Source of the DNA: Ditylenchus dipsaci
Taxonomy: Eukaryota; Nematoda; Chromadorea; Rhabditida; Anguinidae
Length of the DNA: 64,000 bases
Direction: 5' to 3'
Assembly (NCBI GenBank): GCA_004194705.1
Contig: SADC01001373.1
Coordinates: 106,011-170,010, forward strand
The notes under the pieces were generated by a model that had not been told where the DNA came from, did no database searches, and worked only from the letters and a program-made list of their open reading frames with translations. This document shows, in pieces, positions 45,901 to 54,210 of this stretch; position 1 is the stretch's first letter; every line of letters begins with the position of its first letter. Position numbers and translations under genes: made by a program.

Positions 45901-48900
45901 CGGTAGGCCCCAGTATTCAAAACTATGTTCAACATCTTCTTGTTAGTGGCCCCTGTGTGATTAGTGGCCCCCTTTAATTCCCTTCCCCTCCCTATACAGC
46001 CCTAATTCCCTTTAAAAATGTTTTGGCGGGAATTCAAAAAAATATTTTTTTTGAATTTTCCTAAATTTTTCACCTTGGGGGACCAAGGCAAATCGAAAAA
46101 AAAAAATTTTCGATTTTTCGGAAACCAAAGTGTTTCCGTGCCTATTCAGAGCACGAGAATCAAAATGGGACGGGCCCTTTCCCCTTCAGGAAAAGTAAAT
46201 TTTTCGCTAGCTGGGGGGGGGGGATTCTATAGTATAGCCGTTTTATGCTGTTATAGAGTTGCAATAAAATTTGTTAGCTTCACTGGTGTTTACTAAAATT
46301 TTCGCTGTGTTGAAAGACAAGCGCACCCGCTCCAATAAGCGCACCTGCTCTAATAAGCGCACCCCCTAGCGGTAGATCGAAAAATAAGCGCACCGGTGCT
46401 CCTATTAGAGGAAATACGGTAGTATTTGGCATGTGTCTGTCCGTCCGTCGCCACTTTTCTTTTTAAGACCAATTTTGGGCCAGTTTTTGTGAACTCATGC
46501 GAAATATCTTTTCGGAACCCTCAAATTCAACATCTTAGCTCTCTTCTGAGCACAAAATTGTGAAATCGAAGTGGGTTCAAAAAAAAATTTCCAAGTCCCT
46601 TTAAATTGGAGATGGTGGATTTCAGCCTCGATTTTCGGTGGATGTTAGTGTTCAAGCCCAATTTTCGGACATTTTTTTGCAAATTTTTGTCAGATATCTT
46701 TTCGAACCCCTAAAGTTAAACTTCTAAGCTTTTTATTAAGCACAAACACGTAAATTTAAGTTGCTAATAATTTTTTTTTGTTGCAAGCCAAATTGCGAGT
46801 GAATGTGTTTGTAAAATTATCAGGTGCACTGTGTCTCAAAAATTCCAGCTATTTTTCGAAATTCACACAAATATTCTGTAAATCAATTTTTTATTACTTT
46901 TTTTACTTTTCTGAAATGTTTTTCACAATAAAATCTCTATATAGTATTTAGACTGTGTCTGTGGGTAACGCATTTGTGTTCAAGTCCAATTTTCGTTACG
47001 GACCATCCCCCACCCCTCGTCCCAAATGCTATGTAGAGATGGTTTTCTGAGTTTTACGAAAAATACTACAAAGAACCCCAAAACGCCATTCTGTTCTTGG
47101 GTTTCACAAACAACAAAATGCAAACGCATTTGTGTTCAAGTCCAATTTTCTGCTAATTTTTGAGGACCCATCTTATATGGTATTTGGGATGGGTGGGTGG
47201 TTAACGCATAAGAGTACATGTTTGGTCACAAACAAAAACTTTTTTTAGAGTGATATTTTTATTTGCATGTTTATACTCATTTGAAAGCTCTTTCAATGGC
47301 GGAGAACCTTCAGTGATCAGATTTGAGAATTAATGTGAAAAAATTGAGATTTTGCCGCTTGAAAGTGAAAAGTGGTGGTTTTCAGGGTTAATCTTACGAG
47401 CGCCCATTTGGTCACAAAGAAAAACTTCTTTTTAACTTTTTATAGTTTGGGCAGATCATCCGAGGATGAAATCCACCACCTCAAAACTACTTTTATTTGC
47501 ATGTTTATACTTATTTGAAAGCTCCTTCAATGGCGGAAAACATTTCGCAATTAGATCAGAAAGTTAATGTAATAAAAATTTGAGATTTTGCCCTTTGAAA
47601 GTGAAAAGTGGATTTATATATTTTTTTCAAATGCAATCGCATTTTTTTTAATTCGCGCATTTTTGAAATCTCAGAGTTTTCAAAAACTTTGTTCTTAAAT
47701 TCAAATTTTGAATGAGTTCGAAACTACATTTGTAGGTGAGGATAGGCGAGGATAGGCTAGGGTAGGCGCGGATAGGCGAGGATATGCGAGGATAGGCGAG
47801 GATAGGCGAGGATAGGCGAGGGTAGGCGAGGATAGGCGAGGGTAGGCGAGGTAAAGTATGGGGGTTAACAAGTAGAGTGGATGATCTGCCCTAACTATTA
47901 ACGCACTCGAAAGATTAATCTTTCTGAACTACTAATGTAAATGAGCCACTTCCCGAACCACAAGAATAGTGCCCGAACCACCAATGTTCCCGCACGGCAT
48001 AGGCGCCGATAGGCGCCTGCAGACCCTAGTTAGCTTGTATTGAGGTATTCTACCCCGTTTTGGTCACTGGAGCTGGGCAAAAAGAGTCTCTAAATGCATT
48101 TTTCTTCAAGAGTCTTGCTCAGAATCATGTCTAAGGTAAGTGAGTGCGCGCATCTCTAACCAACAGCTTGGAGTTGAGATGCGCACACCAACATACCTTA
48201 GACACAAATCCCTCGAAAGGGATTCTGGATGCAAAAAAATGTATGCATACCAGTGTTACTTTATGCGGTAGGCCCCAATCAACAAAACTATGTTCAAATT
48301 CCATCTTTTTGTGGTATCCAGGTACCCTTTCAGGTTGGATTGCCTTGGGGGACCAAGGCAAAAAGTCGAATTTTAGTCAAAAAATTTTTTTTCTAAAAAT
48401 CCATTTTTGTGTGGAAAAATGTCAGAAAATAACTTTTTTTATCGTTTTAAGCATATAAAAATTACTTAGGAGTCATTTAAACACTATTTGTTAAATAAGT
48501 GAAAAAAAAACCCTCACCCCCCCCCCCCCGAACCCAATAAGTGCCAAAATTTTTATTACAGATCCGACAATACACGGCCCCTCAAAAACTGCATTCTAGT
48601 GCATTTAAAAATAAACAAAACGCCAAGAATTTCAAAAAAACTTTTTCTGCGCTTTCTAAACAATTTTTAGCTTTCAGATACTTTGCTTGAATTTAGACAA
48701 TTTTATTGCAAACCTGGACAATTACAACTCAAAAACTTTCACATCAAACAAAATGTTTCTCACAAAAGAGTCTTTCAATATTTTCTTAAGTGTATTCATT
48801 CTTTCACGCATGCAGGAAAGCCTCCTTTCATCACCATTAACTTTGCAGTGCAAGGCTTCTATTGGCTGCTCAGACAGAAGACCCCAGAAACGATGCTTAT

Positions 48901-51900
48901 CCATGAGATGAAGAGACGGGGGAATGCAGTTAGAAAGTTCAATTGGCAACAGCCATCTCTAGTTAAGAACGTAATCAGCTTCATTTAAAACTTCAACACC
49001 TCAAACATCACAAATCAAATATTTTTTCCCTTTCACAATTTGTTTAAAAATTGCTAAAACACTGAAAATATAGAGTTTTTAACCGAAAAAAGAGAAGAGA
49101 TCTAAATCTCCTTCACTATGACATAATCCTGACACTCCACTTGACTACCTCACCTGATAACACAGAGAAAGTAAGAAAACGAATACAAAAACTACATAAT
49201 AGTTGAGTTTATTCAGAACAACTTATGAGAAAGACAAAAACAAAGTGGTTCTTAGAGGAACCTTTGGAGTAGTAGTAACGAGTATGACTGTGTAACGATT
49301 GTGTTGCAATTCCTTCCAAAGCCTCAGCATGAAGTTGACCACGAAGACGACGAGCCAGCTGAAGATCCTTGCACATGACGGTGACCCGCTTGGCATGGAT
49401 GGCACACAAATTTCTGTCTTCGAAGAGGCATGTCAAATACATTTCCGGGGTTTCCAGAAGAGAAAGATCGGCAGACGTCCTAAATACAAATAGATTTTAA
49501 AGGACATATACGGAGTCTAAAGAAGAACGTACTTATATCGAAGAACCGTCTTGAACTCTTGCGCAATTTCACGGACAAGGCGCTGGAACGGAAGCTTACG
49601 GAGCACCAAATCAGTCGACTTCTGACAGTGACGGATCTCACGAAGAGGCAACAGTGCCAGGATGATAGCGACGCGCCTTCTTGATTTTACCATCAACTCC
49701 GGTACGAGCACCTGTCTTGACACCTACAGGCTTTTTAAGAGCTTTTCCCGCCACAGTCTCATGCGCAGTTTGCTAAAGTAAAAAATAAGTGTGATCACTG
49801 AAGAGGTACCAAACGCTAACCTGTTACACCTGCTGAAACCTGCTGCTTTAGGACCGGTTGACTCATTCATTCTTGATTTCTGTCCTGCCCTCTGCTTCTT
49901 CGATAGCTTGAATTGCGAGTCCTCATCATACCTGAAAATTATACCAAATTTAATTCCGTCAAAAAATCTAAAAAAGTCGTCGTTTTCAGGACGTTTCATG
50001 CACCAAAAGAAAGCCTAGACATTCAGCTACAAGAATAATTGAGCCAATTTTCGTAAAGATGTTATTTTAGAAACTAGAGACCACTTGGAGCAAACAACTG
50101 GCATTTTTCCGAGTAAAAATAGGGGTTTTTGCGTTTCCCATCTAACTTTTGTATAAGACACCCGAAATTTGTATTTTTTGTATATGTCCTTGGTACCAAA
50201 ATGTAGCAAATTCACTCATCTATCACGTCTAGTCTTGCTTCAGCAATTTATTGTCAAAAAAATCGGCGTTGATATCAATCAAGTCAAATAAATCGAATAA
50301 AATTTTCAGAAATATTCACGAAAAGCTCTTCTAGTTTTGAAATTCGTTAAGTTTTTCGGGCACGTGATAGCTTGTTCGAAAGCGCTGAATGTGGTGAGTT
50401 TTTTGACAATAAACTTACATGAGGTACAGCGAAAAAAGTAAAAGAAGAAGAGCTGGATAAAATAGATTAAAAAACAGCGGTTTTTCAAAATTTTTGATTT
50501 GGCGCCAAATTTCGCTAATGCACTAGAATACAGTTTTTGAGGGGCCCACGGCCCCTCAAAAACTGCATTCTAGTGCATTTAAAAATAAACAAAACGCCAA
50601 GATTTTTGAAAGACATTTTCCCATATTTTCTATAATTTTCAGTGTTTATTGACTACGATATGCAAATTTTGACGAAAAATTCTAAAACTTGTTTTCTGGA
50701 CTAATTCAAGCATTCTGATGATTGTTTGACAGTACTGAAATTATGTTTTGCTAGATTTACGAAAACTATGAAAATACCAGAAAAACGAATGGTCAACAAA
50801 AATTAGATCAAAAACACAGCACAACTATGCCCTTGCAACTATCCTAAAACACCAGATTCATGCAATGGTACCAAAATAACATTTATTTTGCGGAAACTCA
50901 AAAGTAAATGTACGATATAACGCAACATCAGATTCATTTACAACATTTTCCTGGAATATTATCCTTCTTCAACGACGCTTCTTTGCATCCTTACTATTGA
51001 AGATATCCAAATAGTCATTATCGGCGATGTTGAGCCTAAATAAGATTGGTACACAACAAAAAATGGTAATCCACAGAAACAAAACTTACATCAGGACATC
51101 CGACGGAAGGGAAACTAGATTAGAAGAGGCGGATGACACAGTCTTGGCTATCTTCTGCACTGATCTTGCGCAGCTTCAGAAAACCAGGATCACTCTTCAT
51201 GGATTCACCCAGCTGAAAAAGCTAGTTCGGAAGCCATTTGAATTAATGAGTCTCTAAATTAACATCCCCCAAGGACGATCCCTCGGGTTGCAGTTAATCT
51301 AAGCGTCGACTACCGTATTTCCTGTATTAAACGCCCCGGGGCGTTTATTTTTAAATCGACTTCTAGGAGGGGGGGGGCGTTAATTAGAGGAGGGCGTTAA
51401 TTACAGGAAATACGGTATACTATAAAGAGCTTATGACTTACCATATGAGCAGCTTCAGCCTTCCCTTCAGCGTCATTCCTTTACGATGGCGCGAAGCACG
51501 ACCCACCAAAAAAGCAGAAAGACGACCGACTGAGCGATTGGCGAGACGTTGATCAGATTGGAGCAGTTGAGCGCACTAATTTTCAACGGAAGATTGGCAT
51601 CTCTGCGATTCAACTGAAGGTGCTCAATCAAACGAAACAGTATTCAGTAGAAAAATTACTTACACATTCTTTGTTCAACTCAGTTACGGTTAATTCTTCA
51701 CCAAGGACCCGATCCACTCTCTCAGCTGTACGCATCAGGAGAACCACGAATTTCCTCTCATTCCGCCTCTTGATTCGCTTGTTCCTTATTCTTCCATCTT
51801 TTCTAGATTCCGGCATCCTTAGCGTGCTCACTTGCCTTCTTCTTGGCTTCTCTCTGCTGTTCTACTTGCTGACTACGCGCTTTCCTTGTTTGAACTTGCT

Positions 51901-53256
51901 ACTTTTCAACCAATCGACATGGCATTGCCGGTTCCAGAACTTTTTGCCACTGCTCGTGATTTGAACTGCGAGTCTTCATCAGATCTGAAAATTATACTAA
52001 ATTTGATCCCGTCAAAAAATCTAAAAAAGGCGTGCCAGAGTGTGTGCCAGAGCTTGAAATTTTCCGAATATCGGCTGCTCCTCAGCATCTTTTTGCATTT
52101 TTCGTGTGCTGACCATTGTTAGACCTAAAAACAGAAAGCTTTGTCTCGCATAAAAAACTCACAAACTCGCATTTTTTCCAACAATTTATGTACTAAAAGA
52201 TAGCGCGACCATCAAAGTCTTACTACAAACTATAAAAAGTTCTTAAAAGTCATTTTTTAGAAATCTTGGACCATATTAGTGAACCAACTGGCATTTTTCC
52301 GAGTAAAAATAGGGGTTTTCGCGTTTTCCATTTAACTTTTGCATAAAACACCTAAAATTTGCATTTTTTGTATACGTCTTTGGTACCAAAATGCAGCAAA
52401 TTTACTCCTCTATCGAGCCTCCAGTTGCGTTTCAGGAAAACTCGACATAAAATAGTGCTAGAATCTCAATCGAGTCAACTAGATGAAAAAATTTCTTTGA
52501 AATTTTCACAGAAATCAATTATAGCTTCGAAATTTTGCATGTTTTATGGGCAAGTGATGGCTTGTTCGAAAGCGCTGAATGTGGTGAGTTTTTTGACAAT
52601 AAACTTACATGAGGTACAGCGAAAAAAGTAAAACCAGAAGTGCTGGATAAAATAAACTAAAAAACAGCGGTTTTTCAAAATTTTTGATTTGGCGCCAAAT
52701 TTCGCTAATGCACTAGAATGCAGTTTTTGAGGGGCCGTGGGCCGTGAATAGTCTCGCATTTACATCAAACAAATTTCGAGAGTTTTTCAATTTCCGCAAA
52801 AAATTTCAAAAAGCCATTTTTCACGTTTTGAAAAGCCGTGTAAAAAGATCCAACCTTGTATTTCTGGATGAACTGGATCAAATGAGCGTTGAGTTGGTCT
52901 CCATGAAGCTTGTTCAGTTCTAGAGACATCATGCACATATCCTTGAAATCACTTCGAGTAACCAATTCTAACCTTAGAATAAGCACGTATACCCAACGAA
53001 AAAGAGTCTTGACCAAAATTATGAACATACTTGCAGAATCTTTGGTTTTTGTCAGTGTTTCCTAAGAGGGTACACTTTATATACTTCATATTATTCTGGC
53101 GCGAATCTCGGACAAATGAGATTATTTTCTGTGGCGCTTGGTCAATGCTGAATGTGAAGTGCTGTCTCTGCCTCAGATCCTTGAATCTGGAATGAGAGAA
53201 GGCGCCACTGTACAGGAAGTCGACGTTTTGTTCGTCATAAATCTCCACTTCAAACC
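39768..53256 (-). CDS. sas-6: SAS-6-like centriole assembly protein (8 exons seen)
   Basis: SAS-6 builds the centriolar cartwheel: globular heads oligomerise into a ninefold hub and coiled coils form the spokes. Head exons 53031-53256 and 52855-52972 read [35 protein letters not shown], then [10 protein letters not shown] and [18 protein letters not shown]. This follows the SAS-6 head order, and the HGDxLxxHL end is close to nematode SAS-6 as I recall it. After a 9.4-kb intron come six exons (43412-43465, 42677-42763, 42551-42631, 42406-42483, 39964-40110, 39768-39914), all phase 0 at both ends and all heptad-rich. No frameshift in any of the eight. The 5' exon(s) above 53256 and the 3' exons below 39768 are not assigned. 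That the coiled-coil exons belong to the same gene is inferred from strand, phase and domain order. Confidence 0.8.
39964..40110 (-). CDS. sas-6: sas-6 coiled-coil exon 5
   Basis: 49 codons, [20 protein letters not shown], then [20 protein letters not shown] and ASSEHYKKR. It follows a 2.3-kb intron. Confidence 0.75.
40111..42405. other. sas-6 intron with two foldbacks
   Basis: A foldback at ~40572-40982 has GCCGGTTAAAATGAC...CTATGGTTTT arms and TGAGATATGACC at its centre. A smaller one at ~42010-42185 has CTTGGTTTAGTTCACAAAAA arms. A TATACAGGGTTTCTCAAAAG end at ~40515 recalls the TACAGGGT-ended elements. No exon seen. Confidence 0.55.
42406..42483 (-). CDS. sas-6: sas-6 coiled-coil exon 4
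   Basis: 26 codons, [20 protein letters not shown] then EKFAQD. Clear heptads ([11 protein letters not shown]). Confidence 0.75.
42551..42631 (-). CDS. sas-6: sas-6 coiled-coil exon 3
   Basis: 27 codons, [20 protein letters not shown] then TQEANLR. Acceptor TTTAG, donor AGG|GTATGT. Confidence 0.75.
42677..42763 (-). CDS. sas-6: sas-6 coiled-coil exon 2
   Basis: 29 codons, [20 protein letters not shown] then EELHEENDE, charged and Leu-spaced. Confidence 0.72.
43412..43465 (-). CDS. sas-6: sas-6 coiled-coil exon 1
   Basis: 18 codons [18 protein letters not shown] between TTGCAG and GTAAGT. First exon after the long intron. Confidence 0.6.
43553..43640 (+). repeat. tRNA-derived SINE-like segment, partial
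   Basis: GCATGGCGCAGTGGTTAAGT (A-box) is clear, but the B-box side (GGTCTCTGGTTTCGTTTTCG) is degenerate. It is preceded by GGCTTTTCAAAACGTG, the same arm end as the element at 4807-5440. Confidence 0.5.
44740..45315 (+). pseudogene. pogo/Tigger-like transposase, DNA-binding half
   Basis: N-terminal helix-turn-helix: [20 protein letters not shown] then [12 protein letters not shown], with a one-base shift before [16 protein letters not shown]-type second domain: [36 protein letters not shown], and after a small intron [36 protein letters not shown]. This order is the standard N-terminal half of Tigger/pogo transposases. The DDE catalytic domain is gone: the frame ends at ~45315 and the foldback begins at ~45345, with under 100 bases of leftover element on the far side. 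Not functional as a transposase; it could still bind the element ends if expressed. Confidence 0.85.
45345..46245. mobile_element. Foldback with an R1 loop inside the pogo element
   Basis: The ~265-bp arms (45345-45612, 45965-46240) contain TTCCTGAAGGGGAAAGGACC / GGGCCCTTTCCCCTTCAGGA, GCCTTGGTCCCCCAAGGTGA and ATTCTATAGT-type ends. The loop is an R1 module (45670-45935). The arms are ~90% complementary. Confidence 0.8.
47735..47865 (+). repeat. GATAGGCGAG minisatellite in the Helitron
   Basis: About twelve copies of a 10-11-bp unit GATAGGCGAG with GGTAGGCGAG and GATATGCGAG variants. The homologous array in the other family-B copy is at 39195-39295. Confidence 0.85.
48722..48949 (-). CDS. Transposon-encoded protein, C-terminal fragment
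   Basis: Frame of 75 codons: [20 protein letters not shown] then [20 protein letters not shown]. The pattern WGLxSEQxIExxHxxxN followed by a basic helix is one I recall from a repetitive transposon-related protein family in Caenorhabditis; I cannot name it securely. It stops 20 bases before an AATAAA-like signal near the element end, so it may be the terminal exon of the element's own gene. The matching N-terminal part is missing or replaced by the H3 cargo. Confidence 0.5.
   Translation of the reverse strand: MPIELSNCIPPSLHLMDKHRFWGLLSEQPIEALHCKVNGDERRLSCMRERMNTLKKILKDSFVRNILFDVKVFEL
49209..49772 (-). pseudogene. Divergent histone H3 copy inside element 1
   Basis: Exon 49533-49772 reads [29 protein letters not shown], then (shifted) [37 protein letters not shown]. 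Exon 49209-49479 continues [49 protein letters not shown]. The AA|G splice restores Lys. The histone fold is well kept, but exon one is 240 nt where 239 are needed: one extra C at ~49645 between TVA and LREI breaks the frame. The tail is diverged: Glu where Lys9 should be, and no Lys at the Lys27 position. The usual stop after RGERA is lost and the frame runs on 35 codons. Cargo of the element; role unknown. Confidence 0.87.
49870..49999 (-). CDS. Element 1 leader frame
   Basis: ATG at 49999 opens [20 protein letters not shown], then [20 protein letters not shown]. Bases 49909-49977 match element 2 (51961-52029) almost base for base, including a TTTTCAG site and the DEDSQFK codons, so this part is element-derived rather than H3-derived. 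Whether the first half is exon or intron is unclear. The function is not recognised. Confidence 0.5.
50091..50206 (-). promoter_or_regulatory. Shared promoter-like block, element 1
   Basis: A ~115-bp sequence running (minus strand) from CTACATTTTGGTACCAAGGA through CCCCTATTTTTACTCGG to AATGCCAGTTGTTTG. Near-identical blocks lie at 52282-52396 and 57826-57943, each ~90-170 bp upstream of a start codon. Position and conservation suggest a promoter/5' UTR; no experiment supports it here. Confidence 0.6.
50969..51850 (-). pseudogene. phb-2: Prohibitin-2 C-terminal copy inside element 2
   Basis: Prohibitin-2 forms the ring-shaped inner-membrane scaffold of mitochondria. Recognised parts, minus strand: a weak [13 protein letters not shown]...LTVTEL block (~51850-51664), SDQRLANRS...[14 protein letters not shown] then [11 protein letters not shown] (to 51442), exon 51090-51212 ([17 protein letters not shown], then shifted [20 protein letters not shown]), and exon 50969-51035 ([14 protein letters not shown]...DAKKRR stop). 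Both C-terminal introns rejoin codons properly (M|L and L-M-L). There are frame breaks before DAEGK and after LRKI; the 123-nt exon should be 3n+2. The N-terminal transmembrane part is absent and replaced by the element leader, so the copy is 5'-truncated and chimeric. Confidence 0.87.
51311..51417. mobile_element. pogo-type MITE in the prohibitin-2 intron
   Basis: TACCGTATTTCCTGTATTAA / TTAATTACAGGAAATACGGTA ends at TA; 107 bp with an ACGCCCCGGGGCGTT hairpin. It is the shortest member of the family and shows that element 2 has itself served as a target. Confidence 0.9.
51940..52116 (-). CDS. Element 2 leader
   Basis: ATG at 52116 opens [20 protein letters not shown], then [11 protein letters not shown] and a stop. 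After a TTTTCAG site comes [20 protein letters not shown], homologous to the element 1 leader ([12 protein letters not shown]). The MVSTRK start resembles MVSTRR at 58105. Basic, low-complexity, no recognised domain. Confidence 0.5.
52282..52396 (-). promoter_or_regulatory. Shared promoter-like block, element 2
   Basis: Matches 50091-50206 at roughly nine of ten positions (TTTGGTACCAAAGACGTATA, CGAAAACCCCTATTTTTACT, AATGCCAGTTGGTTC). It lies ~165 bp upstream of the ATG at 52116. Confidence 0.6.
52855..52972 (-). CDS. sas-6: sas-6 head exon (end of head domain)
   Basis: 118 nt, acceptor CTAAG, donor AAG|GTTGGA. It completes the split Lys codon and reads [20 protein letters not shown], then [19 protein letters not shown]. 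The split-codon match supports the model. The following 9.4-kb intron starts in an AAAACGTGAAAAATGG repeat end. Confidence 0.87.
53031..53256 (-). CDS. sas-6: sas-6 head exon (first recognised)
   Basis: Acceptor TTTCAG, donor GCAA|GTATGT. 226 nt opening with two bases of a split codon and ending in phase 2. The central block [19 protein letters not shown] and [20 protein letters not shown] correspond to the beta-rich SAS-6 N-terminal domain. Confidence 0.85.
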
Positions 53257-54210
53257 CTGAAAATGATAACATATTTCCTCTAATTTTAGACCAGCCCCAT
53301 GCTTTGTATCTTATTCAATGCACATAAAAAAATCTAAGATTGAGTTATTTAGGTATAAAATACTCGTTTTTATTTTAGAAAAATTATTGGATATAAAAAA
53401 TTGATGAAGAAATTAACCAAACTTTAACGAGTGGTATTTCTTTCTAGCGCTAAGATTAAATTTGCACAGTAAAAACTATTTTGAGTTCATTTTTTTTCGT
53501 TGACACATTAACGTGTAGCTCTGAATCCTAGATATTTAACAAGGCCTGAAATTCCTGTAAAATATTTCAAAGATATAATAATTCTACTGTTTTTTTATCA
53601 AGTTCTTCTATTCAAACCGCTAAACCTCTAACTTTTTAAAATATTTTAGTGAGTAAGATATTTTGTTGAACAGATGAGATTCAGGTCTACACGCTAGTTA
53701 ACAATTAAAAAAACTGTCTAGACAAATTAGAGGGAAAAGGTAGAAAATTAAAAAATGAAAATTTTGGTAGTTGAAACGATTAATACCCAATTTTAACATC
53801 CCAAATTCTGATTCTGATACGGCTTAATGAAGGGTAACTTGCCTGAGAGAATTACTCAAAAAGTGGGTCAAAAACATAATGCCACAAACACGTTTTTTGA
53901 ATTTAGGGGGTCTATAATTATAGAAAATACGGTAGCTCGAGGAAATGTGGTAAAAGAAATTAGTAGTTCCAAGGATGGTATTACAGTCGACGCTCGATAT
54001 AACGTCCCTCAAGGGACCGGGCAAAATGGGACGTTATAACGAGCGGACGTTATATCGAGCGTCCACTATAGTTGATATTAAATGGCCGAAAATTTGCCTT
54101 TTGAATGTCACCTGAATTGGTGGTTATTCTCAACATAATTTTTCTAGAGATGGTTGTAGCACTAAAAATCGATAATTAATCCTATAAATTCTGAATGCGC
54201 TATACGATCA
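53257..54210. other. sas-6 upstream intron/flank with small repeats
   Basis: A weak foldback lies at ~53505-53700 (GTGTAGCTCTGAATCCTAG versus TGAGATTCAGGTCTACACGC). A ~75-bp palindrome at 53985-54062 (GACGCTCGATATAACGTCCC / GGACGTTATATCGAGCGTCC) is a CAGTCGA-group MITE. AGAAAATACGGTA at 53925 is a pogo-type end without partner. The exon between the SAS-6 N-terminus and FEVEI was not found. Confidence 0.5.

Larger units (their letters stand above)
44378..46421 (+). mobile_element. pogo-like transposon
   Basis: TACCGTATTTCCTCTAATAG and CTATTAGAGGAAATACGGTA ends at a TA site. The subterminal zones hold repeated CTAATAAGCGCACC units in both orientations. It carries a decayed pogo/Tigger-type transposase and is interrupted by a foldback (45345-46245). 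The end sequence is shared with the MITEs at 10132, 21225/21353 and 51311, making this the likely autonomous-derived relative. Confidence 0.87.
44370..48029 (+). mobile_element. Helitron-like element, family B, second copy
   Basis: The 5' end TCTTTATA is separated from its continuation GTATTTGGCATGTGTCTGTC (46422) by the pogo element. The 3' end is GGCGCCGATAGGCGCC + TGCAGACCCTAG, then T. The 3' third matches 38495-39435, including the TAGGCGAGGA array and AACTACTAATGTAAATGA. Two more 5'-end-like sequences (TCTCTATATAGTATTTAGAC at 46934, and an inverted one at ~47013-47040) lie inside, as in a pile-up of ends. Confidence 0.78.
44165..48545. mobile_element. FB-1 foldback element, second copy, hosting Helitron and pogo
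   Basis: The arms 44165-44369 and 48335-48545 are complements: TTGGGTTGGGGG, TAGTGTTTAAACGACTCCTA and the GGGGGACCAAGGCAAA end match their partners. The R1 module (48065-48330) sits next to the right arm as in the copy at 5577-7045. A family-B Helitron (44370-48029) splits it exactly between AAA and TTAGC. Confidence 0.8.
48573..50546 (-). mobile_element. Gene-carrying TIR element 1 (histone H3 cargo)
   Basis: CACGGCCCCTCAAAAACTGC begins the left end (48573). The right end GCAGT-type complement (ACAGTTTTTGAGGGGCC) finishes at 50546, directly against the next element. Terminal repeats are ~30 bp. The ~185 bp inside the right end matches that of element 2. Reading on the minus strand: end, promoter-like block (50091-50206), leader frame from 49999, H3-like exons, then a transposon-type C-terminal frame (48722-48949) with AATAAA near 48697. 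It lies in a sas-6 intron in the same orientation. No clear target duplication was seen. Confidence 0.8.
50548..52739 (-). mobile_element. Gene-carrying TIR element 2 (prohibitin-2 cargo)
   Basis: The left end CACGGCCCCTCAAAAACTGC (50548) abuts element 1. The right end GCAGTTTTTGAGGGGCCGTG finishes at 52739, followed by a partial repeat GGCCGTG. Minus-strand order: end, ~185-bp subterminal block shared with element 1, promoter-like block (52282-52396), ATG at 52116, shared leader segment, prohibitin-2-like exons, AATAAA-like ATAAATG near 50880. A 107-bp pogo-type MITE (51311-51417) sits in one of the cargo introns. Confidence 0.82.

Noticed and set aside
51027..51257. 76-codon plus-strand frame over the prohibitin-2 exons
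   Set aside because: It is antisense to exons whose minus-strand reading gives clear prohibitin motifs with matching splice sites. A first impression of histone H2A on this strand did not hold up.
52765..53028. Minus-strand frame running through the end of the sas-6 head exon as one 87-codon protein
   Set aside because: The conserved part stops at IQKYK before GTTGGA; the residues beyond it are intron and part of a repeat end.
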